The notes under the pieces: model-generated
Told to the model about the DNA's origin: nothing
Databases searched by the model: none
What the model saw: only the letters and a program-made list of their open reading frames with translations
DNA from: Circinella umbellata
Taxonomy: Eukaryota; Mucoromycota; Mucoromycetes; Mucorales; Lichtheimiaceae
DNA: 64,000 bases
Direction of reading: 5' to 3'
Assembly (NCBI GenBank): GCA_025093555.1
Contig: JAIWNF010000019.1
Coordinates: forward strand, 496,001 to 560,000
Shown: positions 1 through 13,622 of the stretch, piece by piece
Layout of the letters: every line of letters begins with the position of its first letter
Position numbering within the stretch: position 1 is the first letter of the stretch
Made by a program: the position numbers and the translations under genes

Positions 1-2542
1 TACAGTCTTGGAAGTTAAATTTAGTTATTCAAAATAAAAAATGAGACATGGCTTTTAAAAATGGGCCTCAATATTCAAATTGAGCCATGTCAAGCAAAAT
101 GGGATGGTTACAAATCTGAGCTTAAGATTGCCAAGTTTGGATTGATATTTTGGGACAAGTCTGTGGTGCATTTTTGGTCCATATTTATTTTTTTTAAATA
201 TCAAATAACGAATACTATCACGTTGTTTCAATTGTATCATATTTATCTTATTATATGGTAGCTTATATTCATTTGATACAGCTCAATATCCAAATCAAAT
301 GGCACATTTTCACTAGCTGTAATAATTTAGATCTTTGTCTGGATTATTACGTGTTGTCAATTTTAACAACAACCAAGCGGTTATGTTGAACACTGTTGAG
401 GTATACGGCAGAAAAAAAATCAATTGACTCTCACCAAGAACCAAATGTACGTATGGGAAATTAAAAAACAAAATTCAAGTTATCATACGTCTCTTCCTGC
501 AAATCACCCTTATATTTGGCCTTCTATAATCAATAAACAAGATAGGAAGAAACTTAGAATAACCACACAAGTTTTAAACGTACTGGTTACATCAAGTAAA
601 CGTTTGGACGCTTCTGTTGGTGGCGCTATAACCGGATTTAGTTGAAGCAAATGTAAATGACTCAAAAAGATGTATAATATTCTTGGACATGGAGTGCTTG
701 GAATTGGCCAAGAAGATAGTTGACTCATTAAAATTAAAATTTGTATCAGAAGTTAAAATTATTAACCACCAATCAAGACAGATTAGAACTCACGAGCCTT
801 GGTCACTTTCGTAACTTCACGGGTTGAGCCCCCTCGCTTCGCTTGGTGTCAACCCCTCCGGGCTACAATTTGGTAACTCGTTGAAGGCAAGCCCCTCAAA
901 GCCCCTTTAAACTCATTAAAGATATTAAAAAATATTTTTGGTTTTAAAAAAATAATGTTTTTTTTTCTGTACGTACGAAATTATAAAAGAAAAAAAAAAG
1001 ACTATTAAATAGTTATGGATATCTCTCTTAAGAGTACCACCATTCGGTACCAAGTTTAAGTTTACGTATTAGTTAAGTGTGTAGATCAGAGAAAGCTTCT
1101 CATTAAATTATATGTGTTGGCTGTTTGAGGTGAAGAAGACTGCCATGTAGAAGATGAAGAAGAAGAAATATCTATAGATAGTCCGGGGTAGTATGTACTC
1201 GAGTTAATGCTACATATAGCTGATTGTGAGAAAAGACAGATTTGAATAGACTAAGTATAGTTCAACTAATCATACGTAGTGTTTTGATTTCGCTCATTTT
1301 TAAAGATATTCAGGAATATGAAGTATTGAAGTTGAAGGACAACAGAAGAATAATATTGTATCCAAATAGGAATTGGTGTAGTTATAAACGGTAAAACTGT
1401 TCATCCGAATGGAATGAAATATCTGGCATTATGTCAAGAAAACAATGAAAGAAAGGAAAAAAAAAAGTTATCTTAAGCTTTATGGTCATTTTTAGATATA
1501 ATAATAGATTATTTATGAGTTATGTGTGTTAGCGCGTTGTAAACAACTGGATATTTTTACTGTGGAAATAATTTATACGTACGGTACGTAGTCTTGTTTG
1601 TTGTTTTATATAAAAAAAAAGAAAAAGAAGCATGTCGTCTCCTTTTTTTTTTGGACGATCTTTGTTTATTCCTTTTAATAAACAACTAATTTTATATATA
1701 CATATATCTGTGTGCATAGAGGAAAGGAAAAAGACAGAAAAAGATACTTGCTGCTATCATTATTATTATTAGGTATCTTGTTCTGAACCTGTAATGACAA
1801 CATTAATATTTAAACAAAATACTCCCTGTAATGTTGTCATCACATGACGTAAATAATGGTAATAATAATTATAGTTAGGAAACAAAACAAAAAAAAGTGT
1901 TACTCTCCTCTCTCGCCGCCTACTTTCTTCTCCTTAATCAAAACATGTATCGTTTAACTTTCTTTAGTAAGACGTAAATGATAATATGGTACAAAATTAT
2001 AATGTCATAAATAATACATTTTATATATTTTGTAGCCAAACACTCACACCAGGCCTATTTCCCAATTGTCAATAAATACCATATATATCGACTTTTTGAT
2101 ACAGCTGTTATTGAGAATTGTTTTCCATGGTAACTTGTTGCCAGTTTGTCACGTCGGGATGAGAAACGCCTATCATTCTACTATCTCCTAAATTTCATCG
2201 CTCTTTTTTTTTTGTGGAGAGAGAGAGCGGGGCTTTGGTGCCTGGACGCCCTAGCCAACTTTACGGATTGGTTATATAATGTTGTATATATATGTGTGTA
2301 TGTGTACTACCTAACCCATATTTACAGCAAACCCGTCCAATTTTTCTAACTTTTTTTTTTTTTGCCCTTTCCTTTTTTTTTTTTTTCTTTCACTCTTTTT
2401 TTTCTCAAAAGTTTGTTTTATTATTCAATTTTAACTTTTTAATCGGTTCATATTAAATTGTTATAAAAATAATAAATATATTAAAAAAACTACGCAGTTT
2501 AAGGTAGCTAGTTTTCTTTTTCTCTTCTTTTTTTTTTTCGTC
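1..2542. other. Gene-free upstream region
   Basis: No ORF here has a convincing family match or coding-like composition. There is a GC-richer patch at about 790-900, a possible decayed ORF with acidic residues at about 1080-1250 interrupted by stops, and a dense run of pyrimidine tracts at 2345-2530 just before the first gene, which is typical of fungal core promoters. Several TACGTA palindromes lie here (for example near 443, 966, 1056, 1275 and two near 1575). Confidence 0.6.
821..855. repeat. GC-rich inverted repeat (hairpin candidate)
   Basis: GGGTTGA at 821-827 is matched by TCAACCC at 849-855 around a 21-nt loop, inside a locally GC-rich block (790-900) that stands out from the AT-rich surroundings. 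Function is unknown; it may be part of a transposon end or a structured non-coding element. Confidence 0.35.
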
Positions 2543-5500
2543 ATGCGGAAGGCAAGCTCCGTAATGAAGAAAACGCTTATACCGGGAAGTGGAAGTTCTT
2601 CTACTCTCGGTAAGACATCTATGCCTCATTCAACAACAACAACGCCAGTGACAAGCAATAATGAACAACAAGATATATCTAATGCAACAAATAATAGCAA
2701 CAATAACAACAGTAATAACAATAGTAATTCTTCAACGAATATTTCTCAACAACAAGGACAAGTTTCTACGAATACTAATAGTAGCTTATCAGCAAAAGAC
2801 AATAGCGATCTCATGGCGTCACAAGAATCGAATAATACAACATTACCAAGAACTAATGGAGAACTAGGGACAGATATGCTCATTTTACCTTCTACGTCGA
2901 CATTTTCACTTGCTGGTAAAGATGACAAGGGCGAAAAACTAAAAAAGAAAGCAAAAACCTTTTTGGACGAACGTCAAAAGATCAAATCTAGAGCACAAAG
3001 TTTATGGAGTTATATTGGTAAGAAAAAAAAATGATGGGGTTTCTCTATCTACATATATATCTTAGTTTATATGTTTAATCACGAAAATTAAAACATGTAT
3101 GTATGTAATATTGACATATTTTAATTTTAGATGCAACAAATACATTTGATCAAGCGCGTTTCTTTCAAGAAAATGCAGAGCAAGTATTTCACGTTGTTTA
3201 TGAAACTTGTATTCATCATATTGAAAAGATTAAACGTATGTATTTGAATTAGTTTTTTTAATAATCTTCAAAGATTTTATTAACGCGTTCATCTATTCAA
3301 TTATGTTGACTAATATAATAACGAATTCATTTATTTTTAACAGAAAAAAGCGAACGGCCTCAATCATGGTCATCAAAAGAACTTGTATATTTACAAAAGA
3401 ATTTATTACTGCTACGAAAAATATTTCTTTATGTACCTGAACTTATGCGAAATGGATGGCAACGAAAGAATATTGGTGAGTCTCGGATGCGTGAAAGGGC
3501 GAAAGGGGGGGGAACAAATTTGAAAACTTGGGATATACAAGCTAACTAATAGAATGGATTGATATTAGCCAAGATATTGGGATACATTTTAGATCATGGA
3601 AATCATATACGATTACGAGCATTAGGATTTCATTTATTATTATTATGGTTAAATGATCAAGTTGTTGAATATCCAGAATGTATGGAACTTTTCTCTAATG
3701 CTATATCACTCGATTTATTTATTCTCGACGAAATTCAACCTTTGCAAAGTTCAATATCACATAATACAACATTATCAAGCAATAGTTACAATAACAATGA
3801 AAATGACCCTTCACATCCTCCAGAAGAAATTCATGCGTCTAAATCACATACAACCGGTTTACATTTTGTACGAAAATTAAGTGAGCGACATGCAGAAAGA
3901 GCTTTTGGGCATGGTTTAGAACGTGATATTCGAATCAAAAAATCAAAACTTAATTTACATCAATCCTTTGTTCGCGGTAATGTCAAAAAAGAGTAATGGA
4001 TGAGGGGGGTTATGTAAAACTATTATGATAAACTTGTGTTAAAAACTAAATAATAATTTGATTATTAATAGTAGGTGATGAACAAGCACCATTATACCCT
4101 AGTCCAACGCCACCTACATATAACGATTCTATTGCATTATTTCATATCTTTCTTTCCAATCTTGTTCGACTTGCATACGTTGCTGCTGGCTCTCCACCAC
4201 CACCAGATGATTATGAATACCCCCCAGGTGATAATATAGAACCCGATGATGGAATTGCGACTGGTGTTGGTATCGATGCAGCCACGGCAAGTGCTAAATT
4301 CTTATTCCGTATATTTCGAACTTATTATTTAACCAAATTTACACCTCAAGTTGCAAAGATATTGCAAATGGATGATATACCAACAGTTGCTACAGAAGGT
4401 AAAAAAAAAAAAAGAAAAGAAGATCAGTTATTTGTTGTGTGCATACACATATATATAACAAGGAAAAACAAGATCATTCATACGGCTTTGTTTGATGTTG
4501 AAATATAGATTTTGGATTTCCTCAATGTCCACCTAGTATTTTACGTACCTTACTTCGATTTTTAATTGGTTATTGTTTGGATAATAGTTATGGAGATTTG
4601 CCTCATATGCCAGCAATCACAGGAGCTTCACCAGCAACACCTATTCTTAAATCAATCGTCCTTTCATCTTACGAAACTCGCGAAATGTTACATGAAGTTT
4701 TACGTCAGGCTCTTATTCTTCCATGTACAAATCCAACTTATCGAGATATTACACGAGGTGCAATTCATATATTAGGTGTATGGATGCTTGGCAATGAAGA
4801 TGAACGGCCTTCGTTTCTTCGAAGAACGGGTAGTTGGACTCAAATTGCTGGTACACCAGTAACCACAACCAGTGGATATCCAGGAAGTGTGACAAGATCG
4901 AGTAGCTTGGCTTCTGTCCCTACTGTTTCTAGTATCAAACCATCGGATGGTGGGGTTCTTAATACAACAAGCGGGGATAGTAATGCTCAACAACAAGATG
5001 ATTATAAACATGCAGATGCGAATCGTTTCTTGCGTCGTTACTTTTTGATGATTAAATTGATATTTGAGAATCATTGGCAAAGATTTAAGGATAAACCCGA
5101 ATCAGGCACAGCATCAGGAACAGATTGGGAAGGACTTGTTGTGCTGTATAAGGATGCTATCAATGTCTATCGTGCCATTACAGTGAGTCGAGGAGGAATT
5201 GATATGGAGTGGGAAAGTTGGTAAGTTTATACACATATACCATTTACATTGCCTAGAGCGACATTTTATCGAGATTATATACAAAAGTCATTTTTTTTGT
5301 TGATGATTCTATATAATTTTAACTATATTAGGGAATTACTTTTACATTGTCTGCTTGATATTCAAGATTGGTTCATGAATCAACCCGTAAAATATACTTG
5401 TATACCTGTACATTCGTTAGCTGATGAATTATCAGATTACATATACGAGGTTTGTTATTTGGCTGATTGATGGAATTAGAGAGAGAGAGTGCAAGAGAGG

Positions 5501-8500
5501 GATAGAAAGAAATATGGATAACGAGCTGATAGATAAGTTATTAAATATTGAAGGGTTTTATTATTATTATTGTTTAGACATTATTACATGCATTTGCTCG
5601 CGCAAGAATATCCCATGTGGAACTATGGAAAGAATTAAAAGCACATATGATCCAGTCAATGCGATGGTCTCAAACATTAGGCCAATGGACGGTATAAAAA
5701 GAAGAGAAAAAAAAAGTTTCTTTGTAATTTTACAAAATTTAGAATAAGAAACTAAAACAAAACAAAACAAAAAAATATGGGGCTATTATTATTATTTAGA
5801 AAATCATGCATAAATTAACTCGCGTTTTATCTTCTGGACTATATAAAGTGGAATACGATATATCCGATAAACACTCGCTTGATGAAACAAAAGTATTATT
5901 TCAACAAAGCAATTTACCGGCAATGACTGGTAATCGTACACGTAGCAAAGTACGTTCACGACATTTAAGTATCCAAGGTGATCTGCAACCTATAAAATTG
6001 GCGGCAGGAAGGCCGTTATCTGCAGGAGCGAGTGATGGTCAACTTGTTGATATGATTTCTCAAGATAAGATGCTTGGTCAAGTTGAAAATAATAATAACA
6101 GCAACATAACGAAACAAGGTGTTACAAAATCTGGTGATCAACCTGCCTTTGATATGGCTGCAACGCCAACAGCCCCTCCTGTTATGATTATGCGCAATAC
6201 AAGTAATATTTCACTTTCTGAGAAAGGTAGTAAAGCATCCGATCGACGTTCCGCTTATCTTGGAGATATTGAAGACGTTGCCGTATTAAGAGAAGAAGGG
6301 GGAGGTACACAACAAAATACAAGTCATAATACAGGTCCTGCTTCATCATCTTCGGGGGGGAATGTTAAATTTGGTATTAAAAATATTATACCCACATCGT
6401 CTTTTTCAACGAGTACAATGCCATCTCATCAACAATCTCAGCAGCAACAACAGACTCCTGTAACAAATATAACCAGTGGTGCAGCATCCATTGGTGGTGG
6501 GTCACAAAAACGTGGTCAAAGTACTGGTCGGCGAACTGTAAGCATCCATCAATTCGATACATTATTTCAAGATTCAGGTAGTAAATTTTTAAGTTTTGTT
6601 CATGGTCAACAAGGTCAGCAACCACAGCAACATCACCACAATGTTGATAACAATGATGGAATATCGAATTTGAAAAGTGGATCTATCAAAGAAGACGATA
6701 AAAATCGTGATTGGGATCGTCGTAGTGCAAGTAGCTCAGCAGATAGAATTGACGAAAGTATGACAATGTCAAGCAAGGTTTGTTGTATTATTATTATCAT
6801 TTTTTTCTTGTTTTTCTATATCTTTTTATATAAATATATAATAAAAAAATAAATACACATTGTATTGGAATGGGTGTATTTTATTTTAACAAAAGATATA
6901 TATATATTACACATATATAGTCTAATCGAACATCAATATCTGCTGGATTTCCTCAAATGGATCTTATTTCACTTACGACCAATATGGTAGCTGTCAATGA
7001 AAAGTTACCAGCTGGTCTGGGTGTTTTTCGAAGTAGTGAATTTCTTAATTTATTGAATTTAACTACGGATGGTACCATTATTTTGAGTACATGGAAAAAT
7101 ATGCTTTGTGCAACTGGAAATGTTAATGAAATAGAGGTTTGTTTAAAATTTAATATTACAAATAACATTTTTCCTTATTTGTTTGCTAATTTTTATTTAT
7201 TTGTTTGTTTGTTTTATGAAGGATCCACAAAATTATGCAGTAGCAATGGGTTGTGTTGTTGATATATGGGATACATTATCTTGGGTAAAATACCTTTTTT
7301 TTATGTGCTTATATAAAACTTTACTTGTTAATTAATGTGCTTCTATCTCCAGATTCGATCACGACAACCTTATCATATTGTACCACGACCCGCTTTATAC
7401 GAAGTTGGACCATGGCTTTTACAAGCGACTGAGTTATCAGAGTAAGAAAAGATTAGTTTTTAGAAATTGATAGAGAGAGAAGGGGTAGAGAAGAATGTTT
7501 TATTAATATATCTATTATTTTAGAAAATATGACACTGGACGTGCATTAGCTTTCGGATGTCTTTGTCGAATGATGTCTCGAAGACGGGAAGAACCTGCAT
7601 CCGTACAATACTATGCACATTTTTATAAAGCTATACTAAAAGTAAAAAACAAAAACAAAGGGGATGCTTATTATGATGAAAAAAAAAAAGAAATTCTTGC
7701 AAAATGCGAAAGGATTTCAAAAACATTCATAATGAAAAATATCGGTATATAGGGTTTATCTTCTGGCGATGCTGTTATAATTCAATCTATTATTCAAAAT
7801 TCGGGGCGTGCATTTTCATGTTGTCTACCTGGTGTATATATATTAATACCATCATTTATTGCAGCCATTGAAAATCAGGTAAATGTATATTATGAAAATA
7901 AGGACAAAGAAACAAAAGACTCACATATATGTGTATATTTTAGTTACTGGATGCTGATACTATTCGAGATGTTCCAGTAACTTTTCGACGTGGATGTATA
8001 ACGATTTTGGGATCTCTTGTATCTATTTCCAATCACTTGAAAGATATCAAGTTAGATGTGAGCAAGGAATGGATTGGTGAATTCACTGAGAAACAACTCT
8101 CATTTGCTGATGTAGGTTTTTCTTTCACCATTTCTAATTTCTTGAACTTTTCATACATGTTAATGACTATTTTTCTGAAAATGTACGCTATATACACACA
8201 TAGATAAAAGTATGGTTAAAGAATCTATTATTACGACTCGTGAATGCAGACACAACACCTGAAAAAATTAAACAAGATCCAGATGCACATTGTATGCTTC
8301 TTGGTGCTATTTGTAGTCTTGCATTGGATGAAATGCTTCAATGTGATAACCCGCAAGAAGAAATTATTTATGAACCACTTTTGGCAATGGTGAATCATTT
8401 GTATTGGAGCAATATATCTATTGTTAATACCATTGTAGATTGTTTGAATACTTTTGCTCAAATATACAAAGAAGAATTGGATCCAGATGGTGTTATTGTG

Positions 8501-11202
8501 CAAGAAGTACTTACTCGGGTGATTGATGCATTAAATATTCATCTCAGATATTATGAACGTAATAGTCGAGATGGACGAGGATTTATTATCTCAAAATTAT
8601 TTAGCTGTTTGTTGGAATGGTTGATGGTGATTGAACCAATGATTCTTTCGGAAACAGAACTATGTCAACTCGTTTTTGATGTGATTGAACATGCACTTCA
8701 TGTCACTTCAGTAAGTAAACGACTACTATTCATTGTAATGAAAGAACTATTTATACTGGGTTGTTATATCATTTCTAATTTTTTTTCAATAGGAGGGTGG
8801 TTCAGAAAAATTATTACCTCATCCGCCACCTGTCGTACGTAGCAACACATCGAAAAAGAAAGAACTGCCATTTAAATTCAAATTGATCACAGAGAAAAGA
8901 CCTACACTTCATGATGAATATGTGAGCGTAGTTACTGGGTCCGAATTTTTAGAAACTGATCATGGCTACGTCAAAGAATCTGCTGAAGCTGTCTTATTAC
9001 ATCTTTTACATCACTTTAATAATTTTGCACCACCATTTGGACCTGCAACAATTCATAGTACTATTGTTGGACCTGGCGTAGCAACAGAGGACAAAACTGA
9101 CTTTAACAACAAATATCAATATTTTTCATTTAATGATACGACTATTATTGCATTTGTTGAATTACCTGAAACTGAAACAGAAGGTCCACAAGCAAGAGTT
9201 ATTGTCCGTGATTTAACTGGCCGGTATGTCTGGGACGCACATTCCGAACCCTCAAGTAAAGATGTTTTGAATACTAAACCTAGACCACGATCCATGATCG
9301 ACCCAACGATTGAAATGGAATCAAAAGATCAGGGATATTCGGTACGATCTGGTATTTGTGTACGACCTACTTCAAGTGAACCTCTTGACACGTAAGTAGC
9401 TTTTATTCGGTTTTAGATTAACAGTTTTGTTCTTTGATGACGAGTCTTTTAATTTGGAAATTTCATATTTATTAAAAAATTAGATCAATACGACACACTT
9501 CTCCTCGGATAGACAAGTTAGGAGAGTTATTAAATAAGTTAGTGTTTATTTTATATTTGTGAAAAAAAAAGATGAGAAAATAAGCATCTAATTGACTTTT
9601 TATTTATTTATTATATTCATGATATGAATTATTATAGAATTGGAGAATCTAACCCCGATTGCCAAACCAATGTCAACACCCCTATACCCCTTACACAACT
9701 ACAGAATAATATGGTTGGTAGATTTGGTGAACAATTGAATGAATTTTTGGAAGATGAACGTAAAAATAATGAACAACAAGAATCGGATGTGTAAGTGTTT
9801 CTTTTTTTGTTTGTATCTCTTTTTTTTTCTAAAGATAATAATAACAATGATAAGTGAAATGCCCAAGTTACTCATCTTTTTTTTTTCTTGCATTGAATTG
9901 AATATATATATATATTATAGCGGATTATGGTATTCTAAAATGAACATTCTACGTCGTAAAAAAGCTTCGGACCGCACCGATTCATTACATGCGCATTTGA
10001 CAGCTAATTTTTCATTACGAAAAGATTTTTTACCCGCATTTCCGCACGAAGCCGAAAAATCCCATGTACCATTTCAACAATGTCGATTATTATTAAGTCA
10101 TCTTGGATTTATCAATTATGATCATTTAAAAGATGGATCATTCCAAATGTTGAATAAAACACCTGCGTTATATCGTGATTTACGTGGATTAGATCGTAAA
10201 CAAGGGTAAGATTATTTTTATGATTATTTTCAAATTATGCGGATCATTTGGCAACTTTAAATAATTTTTTTGCATGAATAATTTTTTTTTGGATTTAGTC
10301 GGGAAATAATGAAGATAGCGGTGATTTATGTTGGCCCTGGTCAAGAAGATGAACAGAGTATTTTGCATAACAATGAAGGTAGCGAAATGTATAATGCTTT
10401 TGTGAATAGCTTAGGATGGGAAGTTGATATTTCAACTCATACGGGTTATCTTGGAGGTCTTGAACGTAACCTCACAAATGGTACAAAAACAAATTATTAT
10501 TGTTCTTCTACTTTGGAAATGATTTTCCATGATGTTACAAAAATGCCAACGGAACCTGAAGATCCAAAACAATTGAAAAAGGTAATAAAAAAAACGCGTT
10601 GTGTTTAAATTTCTCGAAAGTTCTTATTTTTGTTTTATATTTTAAAGAAACGACATATTGGAAATGATCATGTTCACATTGTTTGGAACGAGCATGATCG
10701 AGATTATCGAATTGGTACGATTGGTGGTGATTTTGGTAATGCACAGATTGTTGTTACCCCGATGGAAAATGGATTATTTGCTATCCGTGTTTATCGGGAT
10801 TCAAAGGTTAGTGAAAAAAAAAAGAAAAAAAAATTCTTTCACTCGAAGAAGGAAAAAGAAGAACTCTAATGGCATGATTATTTTTTATTAGATTCCTTAT
10901 TTTGGACCATTATTTGATCGTATGGTTGTTTCACAAGCCATGCTTGGACCTCTTGTAAGGGCTACCGCCATTAGTGCTTTCCGGGCATCCATTCATACGA
11001 ATTTTTATTCCTTTTATAAAAGTGTTTTCGCACAACGAGCGAATGATGTCAAGACAATAGCTCATCGTCATAAAGTTGCAAGTTGGTAAGTTTTCCCTAA
11101 TAAAAATCATTATTATGTCATTTTTTGTTTGACTGACATTACTATTATTATAGGAGTTATGAACAATTCATGGAGAAGATCTTCGTGCCAAATGATGAAT
11201 AG
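2543..11202 (+). CDS. RalGAP alpha-like Rap/Ran-GAP domain protein
   Basis: Large gene of about 24 exons coding for roughly 2,150 residues (my estimate). It is predicted to stimulate GTP hydrolysis on a Ral/Rheb/Rap-type small GTPase, probably in complex with a beta subunit. The N-terminal part (exons 3131-4000) has the helical RalGAP alpha scaffold, with segments such as LLLRKIFLYVPELMRNGWQ and DHGNHIRLRALGFHLLLLWL. A long, low-complexity, Ser/Asn/Gln-rich exon (5801-6777) is followed by more helical exons. The last exons (about 9920-11202) hold the Rap_GAP domain, including KKRHIGNDHVHIVWNEHD; its Asn is at the position of the catalytic asparagine thumb known for RapGAP/tuberin. The start is the first ATG after a long pyrimidine tract, and the first exon codes for an Asn/Ser-rich tail. 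The stop is at 11200-11202. Tuberin (TSC2) is the main alternative, but the N-terminal motifs favour RalGAP alpha. Confidence 0.88.
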
Positions 11203-11722
11203 ACATTTTTTATATTTGTACACACACACCCTGACACATTAAAAAATCAAAAATAATAGTAATATAATAATTCACAAATCTACACAACCGCATTCCCTTT
11301 TCTTTCTTATTATTAATATAATTTTACTACTACTTCTAGCTACTACTACTACTAATACTACTACTAACTATTACAACATACTACACAACGTTCCCCCTCC
11401 CGCCAAAAAAAAAAGGATCCCCTTTTTTCTTCACTAGTACCTACCTCTTTCTTATTTTTACATTATAATTTACTTTTATATATAAAACCATTTATTGTTC
11501 TTCATTTTTTTTTATTATTATTAGCATTTATCTCAAGTTTTTAATTTTATTTTTATTGAAAAACTTTTTTTTCTTTTGGTTTCAGTTTGTGAGCAAACAA
11601 ACAAGATCCTCGTTCCAGAAATCAAAAAACAAAAATCCGATATAATCCTGGCTTGTTTGTTGTTCTTTTTTTTTGATCGTCCAACTTCTTCCTTTTTGAT
11701 TTTTTCCTTTTTTAAAATAATA

Positions 11723-12157
11723 ATGACAAGACATAATATTATCGTACCCACAACGACCACACTTTCAAATAAAGATAACAAAAACAATAAACAACAATAT
11801 ACTTCAACATCATCCATCACAGCTGCTACGAATAATTTAAACCAATGTATAACACCTATGATAACAGAAGAGGATACTATTATGATGAATTTTTATAAGG
11901 ATGAAGAAGAATTTAGTAACTTTGATTATATTGCAACAACATTACTTGAACAGCAACAACAACAACAAGAAGAAGAAGAAGAAGAAAATAATCATCCTCT
12001 TCAAGAAGTAGAAGGATTGAATCATATTGTGGATTTCAATTTATTAAGATTACGACGATCTACTGTATTGGATAGTGTGCCAAGATGTGATTTTTGTCGT
12101 CGTCGTTTCCATTCTTTGGGTAACCTTGCAAACCATCATCAATTGTATCGTCATTAA
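11723..12157 (+). CDS. Small single-C2H2 zinc finger protein
   Basis: Intronless ORF of 144 residues. The in-frame upstream extension to 11576 is very hydrophobic and low in complexity, so the ATG at 11723 (MTRHNIIVP) is the better start. The N-terminal half is Thr/Asn/Ser-rich; a central run of Gln then Glu (about 11950-11990) looks like an acidic, disordered region. The only recognisable domain is at the extreme C-terminus: CDFCRRRFHSLGNLANH followed by a further His, a C2H2 finger (C-x2-C-x12-H-x5-H) with the usual Phe and Leu core positions. A single finger at the very end is unusual for a DNA-binding transcription factor; it could bind RNA or protein. It sits 521 bp after the RalGAP-like gene, with a T-rich leader. 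Function is not known. Confidence 0.65.
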   Translation: MTRHNIIVPTTTTLSNKDNKNNKQQYTSTSSITAATNNLNQCITPMITEEDTIMMNFYKDEEEFSNFDYIATTLLEQQQQQQEEEEEENNHPLQEVEGLNHIVDFNLLRLRRSTVLDSVPRCDFCRRRFHSLGNLANHHQLYRH

Positions 12158-12448
12158 AAAAAACACAAAGAGCAGTCGTCTTGTATATTCCCCCCACCCC
12201 CTCCGATTCTTTTTCTTGCTACTCTTTTTTACTCATCAACCATTTTTCTTTTGCACATATATCTTCCATCCCAATTCAACACATATTTTCTTTGTACATA
12301 AAAAAAACCTATTGAAAAATGTCATAACAAATAATAACAAACTTTTATTATTAAAAAAGCAATATAGAAAACGGAGTCTTTTCAATTTTTTTTTTTCTTT
12401 GTGAAAAAAGTGCTTTTTATACCTTTTTTTATTTATTTATCAGCAATT

Positions 12449-13622
12449 ATGATTTTATTATCACTATGGTCACTATTGCTTTTCCTAGTGATTTATTTAA
12501 CTTCCACTGGTTGTCAAGCATATAAACCTCTTTCTCAACTCGCCCTTTCTACACTTAAAGACCAACATTTCTCCATTCAAGATTATTCAAAGCCCCTGTT
12601 CATTCCACGTATTGCAGGAACACCAGGGAATGAAAAAGCACGTTCCATCATTGTAGACCATTTCGAGCAACTGGATTGGGATGTCACTTTGGATACTTTT
12701 ACTACAATGACGCCTGTAGGTCCAGTTCAATTTACAAATATCATTGCCACTTTGAATCCCAAGGCAGAAAAAAGACTCGTCATGTCAGCTCATTATGATT
12801 CGAAATATTACAGAGATTTTGAGTTTATTGGTGCCACTGATTCAGCTGTACCATGTGGTATGCTGTTGGAAATGGCTGTTGCTTTAGACAACCCGCTAAA
12901 AAATAGTAAGAATGATGATACGACTCTGCAAATGGTATTTTTTGATGGTGAAGAAGCATTTGAAAAATGGACAGCTATGGATTCAATTTATGGTGCAAGG
13001 TATATCTATGAGTGGGTGAGGGTGGGTTAAGAATGGGTAAAACTAGAATTAGAAGTATTAGTTCTTTATATTTTTTGCTAAAATCCTAAAAGACACTTGG
13101 CACAGGAATGGGAACAATCGGGTGATCTTAAAAAAATCGAAGTACTTGTTTTACTTGATCTTTTAGGTGCGCCCAATCCTACTTTACCTAATTATTACCC
13201 TTCAACAAGTTGGTTATTCAACAAGTTGGTTCATATTGAACAAAGAATAACTCATGGTACTACTCAAATGTTCGACTTGAATTCACCATTAACGTTTAGA
13301 GGACATATTATGCAAGATGATCATTTACCATTTCTTCATCGTGGTGTTGATATTATTCATGCAATTCCGTATCCTTTCCCGGAAGTTTGGCATAAAGAAA
13401 CGGTAAGAGTAATCATGACAGAAAAAAAATGGAGGGGGGAGTCTTTTTTCTAGTATATAAATATTTTAATTATACTGATTTATTTCATGAAAAAAAACAC
13501 TTAAATAGGATGACCCTGAACATATTGATTTCCAAGTAGCTCAAACATTATCTATTATTTTCCGTTGTTTCGTAGCTGAATATTTAGAATTATCAATCGA
13601 TATATATCATAGTGAACTGTGA
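12449..13622 (+). CDS. Glutaminyl-peptide cyclotransferase (M28 family)
   Basis: Three exons (to about 12999, about 13091-13401, about 13509-13622). Converts N-terminal glutamine of peptides to pyroglutamate using one zinc ion, normally in the secretory pathway. The protein starts with a hydrophobic segment (MILLSLWSLLLFLVIYL), a signal peptide or Golgi membrane anchor. Family motifs are clear: AHYDSKYY (metal-binding Asp), GATDSAVPCGMLLEMA, FFDGEEAF (the catalytic/zinc Glu pair), then YGARHLAQEW, and DDHLPFLHRGVDIIHAIPYP with FPEVWHKETDD near the C-terminus, as in animal QC. The ATG at 12449 is chosen over an in-frame GTG at 12401. The small C2H2 gene lies 291 bp upstream on the same strand. 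Confidence in the family is high; whether it stays in the Golgi or is secreted is inference. Confidence 0.93.

Noticed and set aside
12401..12448. Upstream GTG start for the glutaminyl cyclase
   Set aside because: The codon at 12401 is GTG, not used as a normal nuclear start; the ATG at 12449 gives a standard signal anchor.
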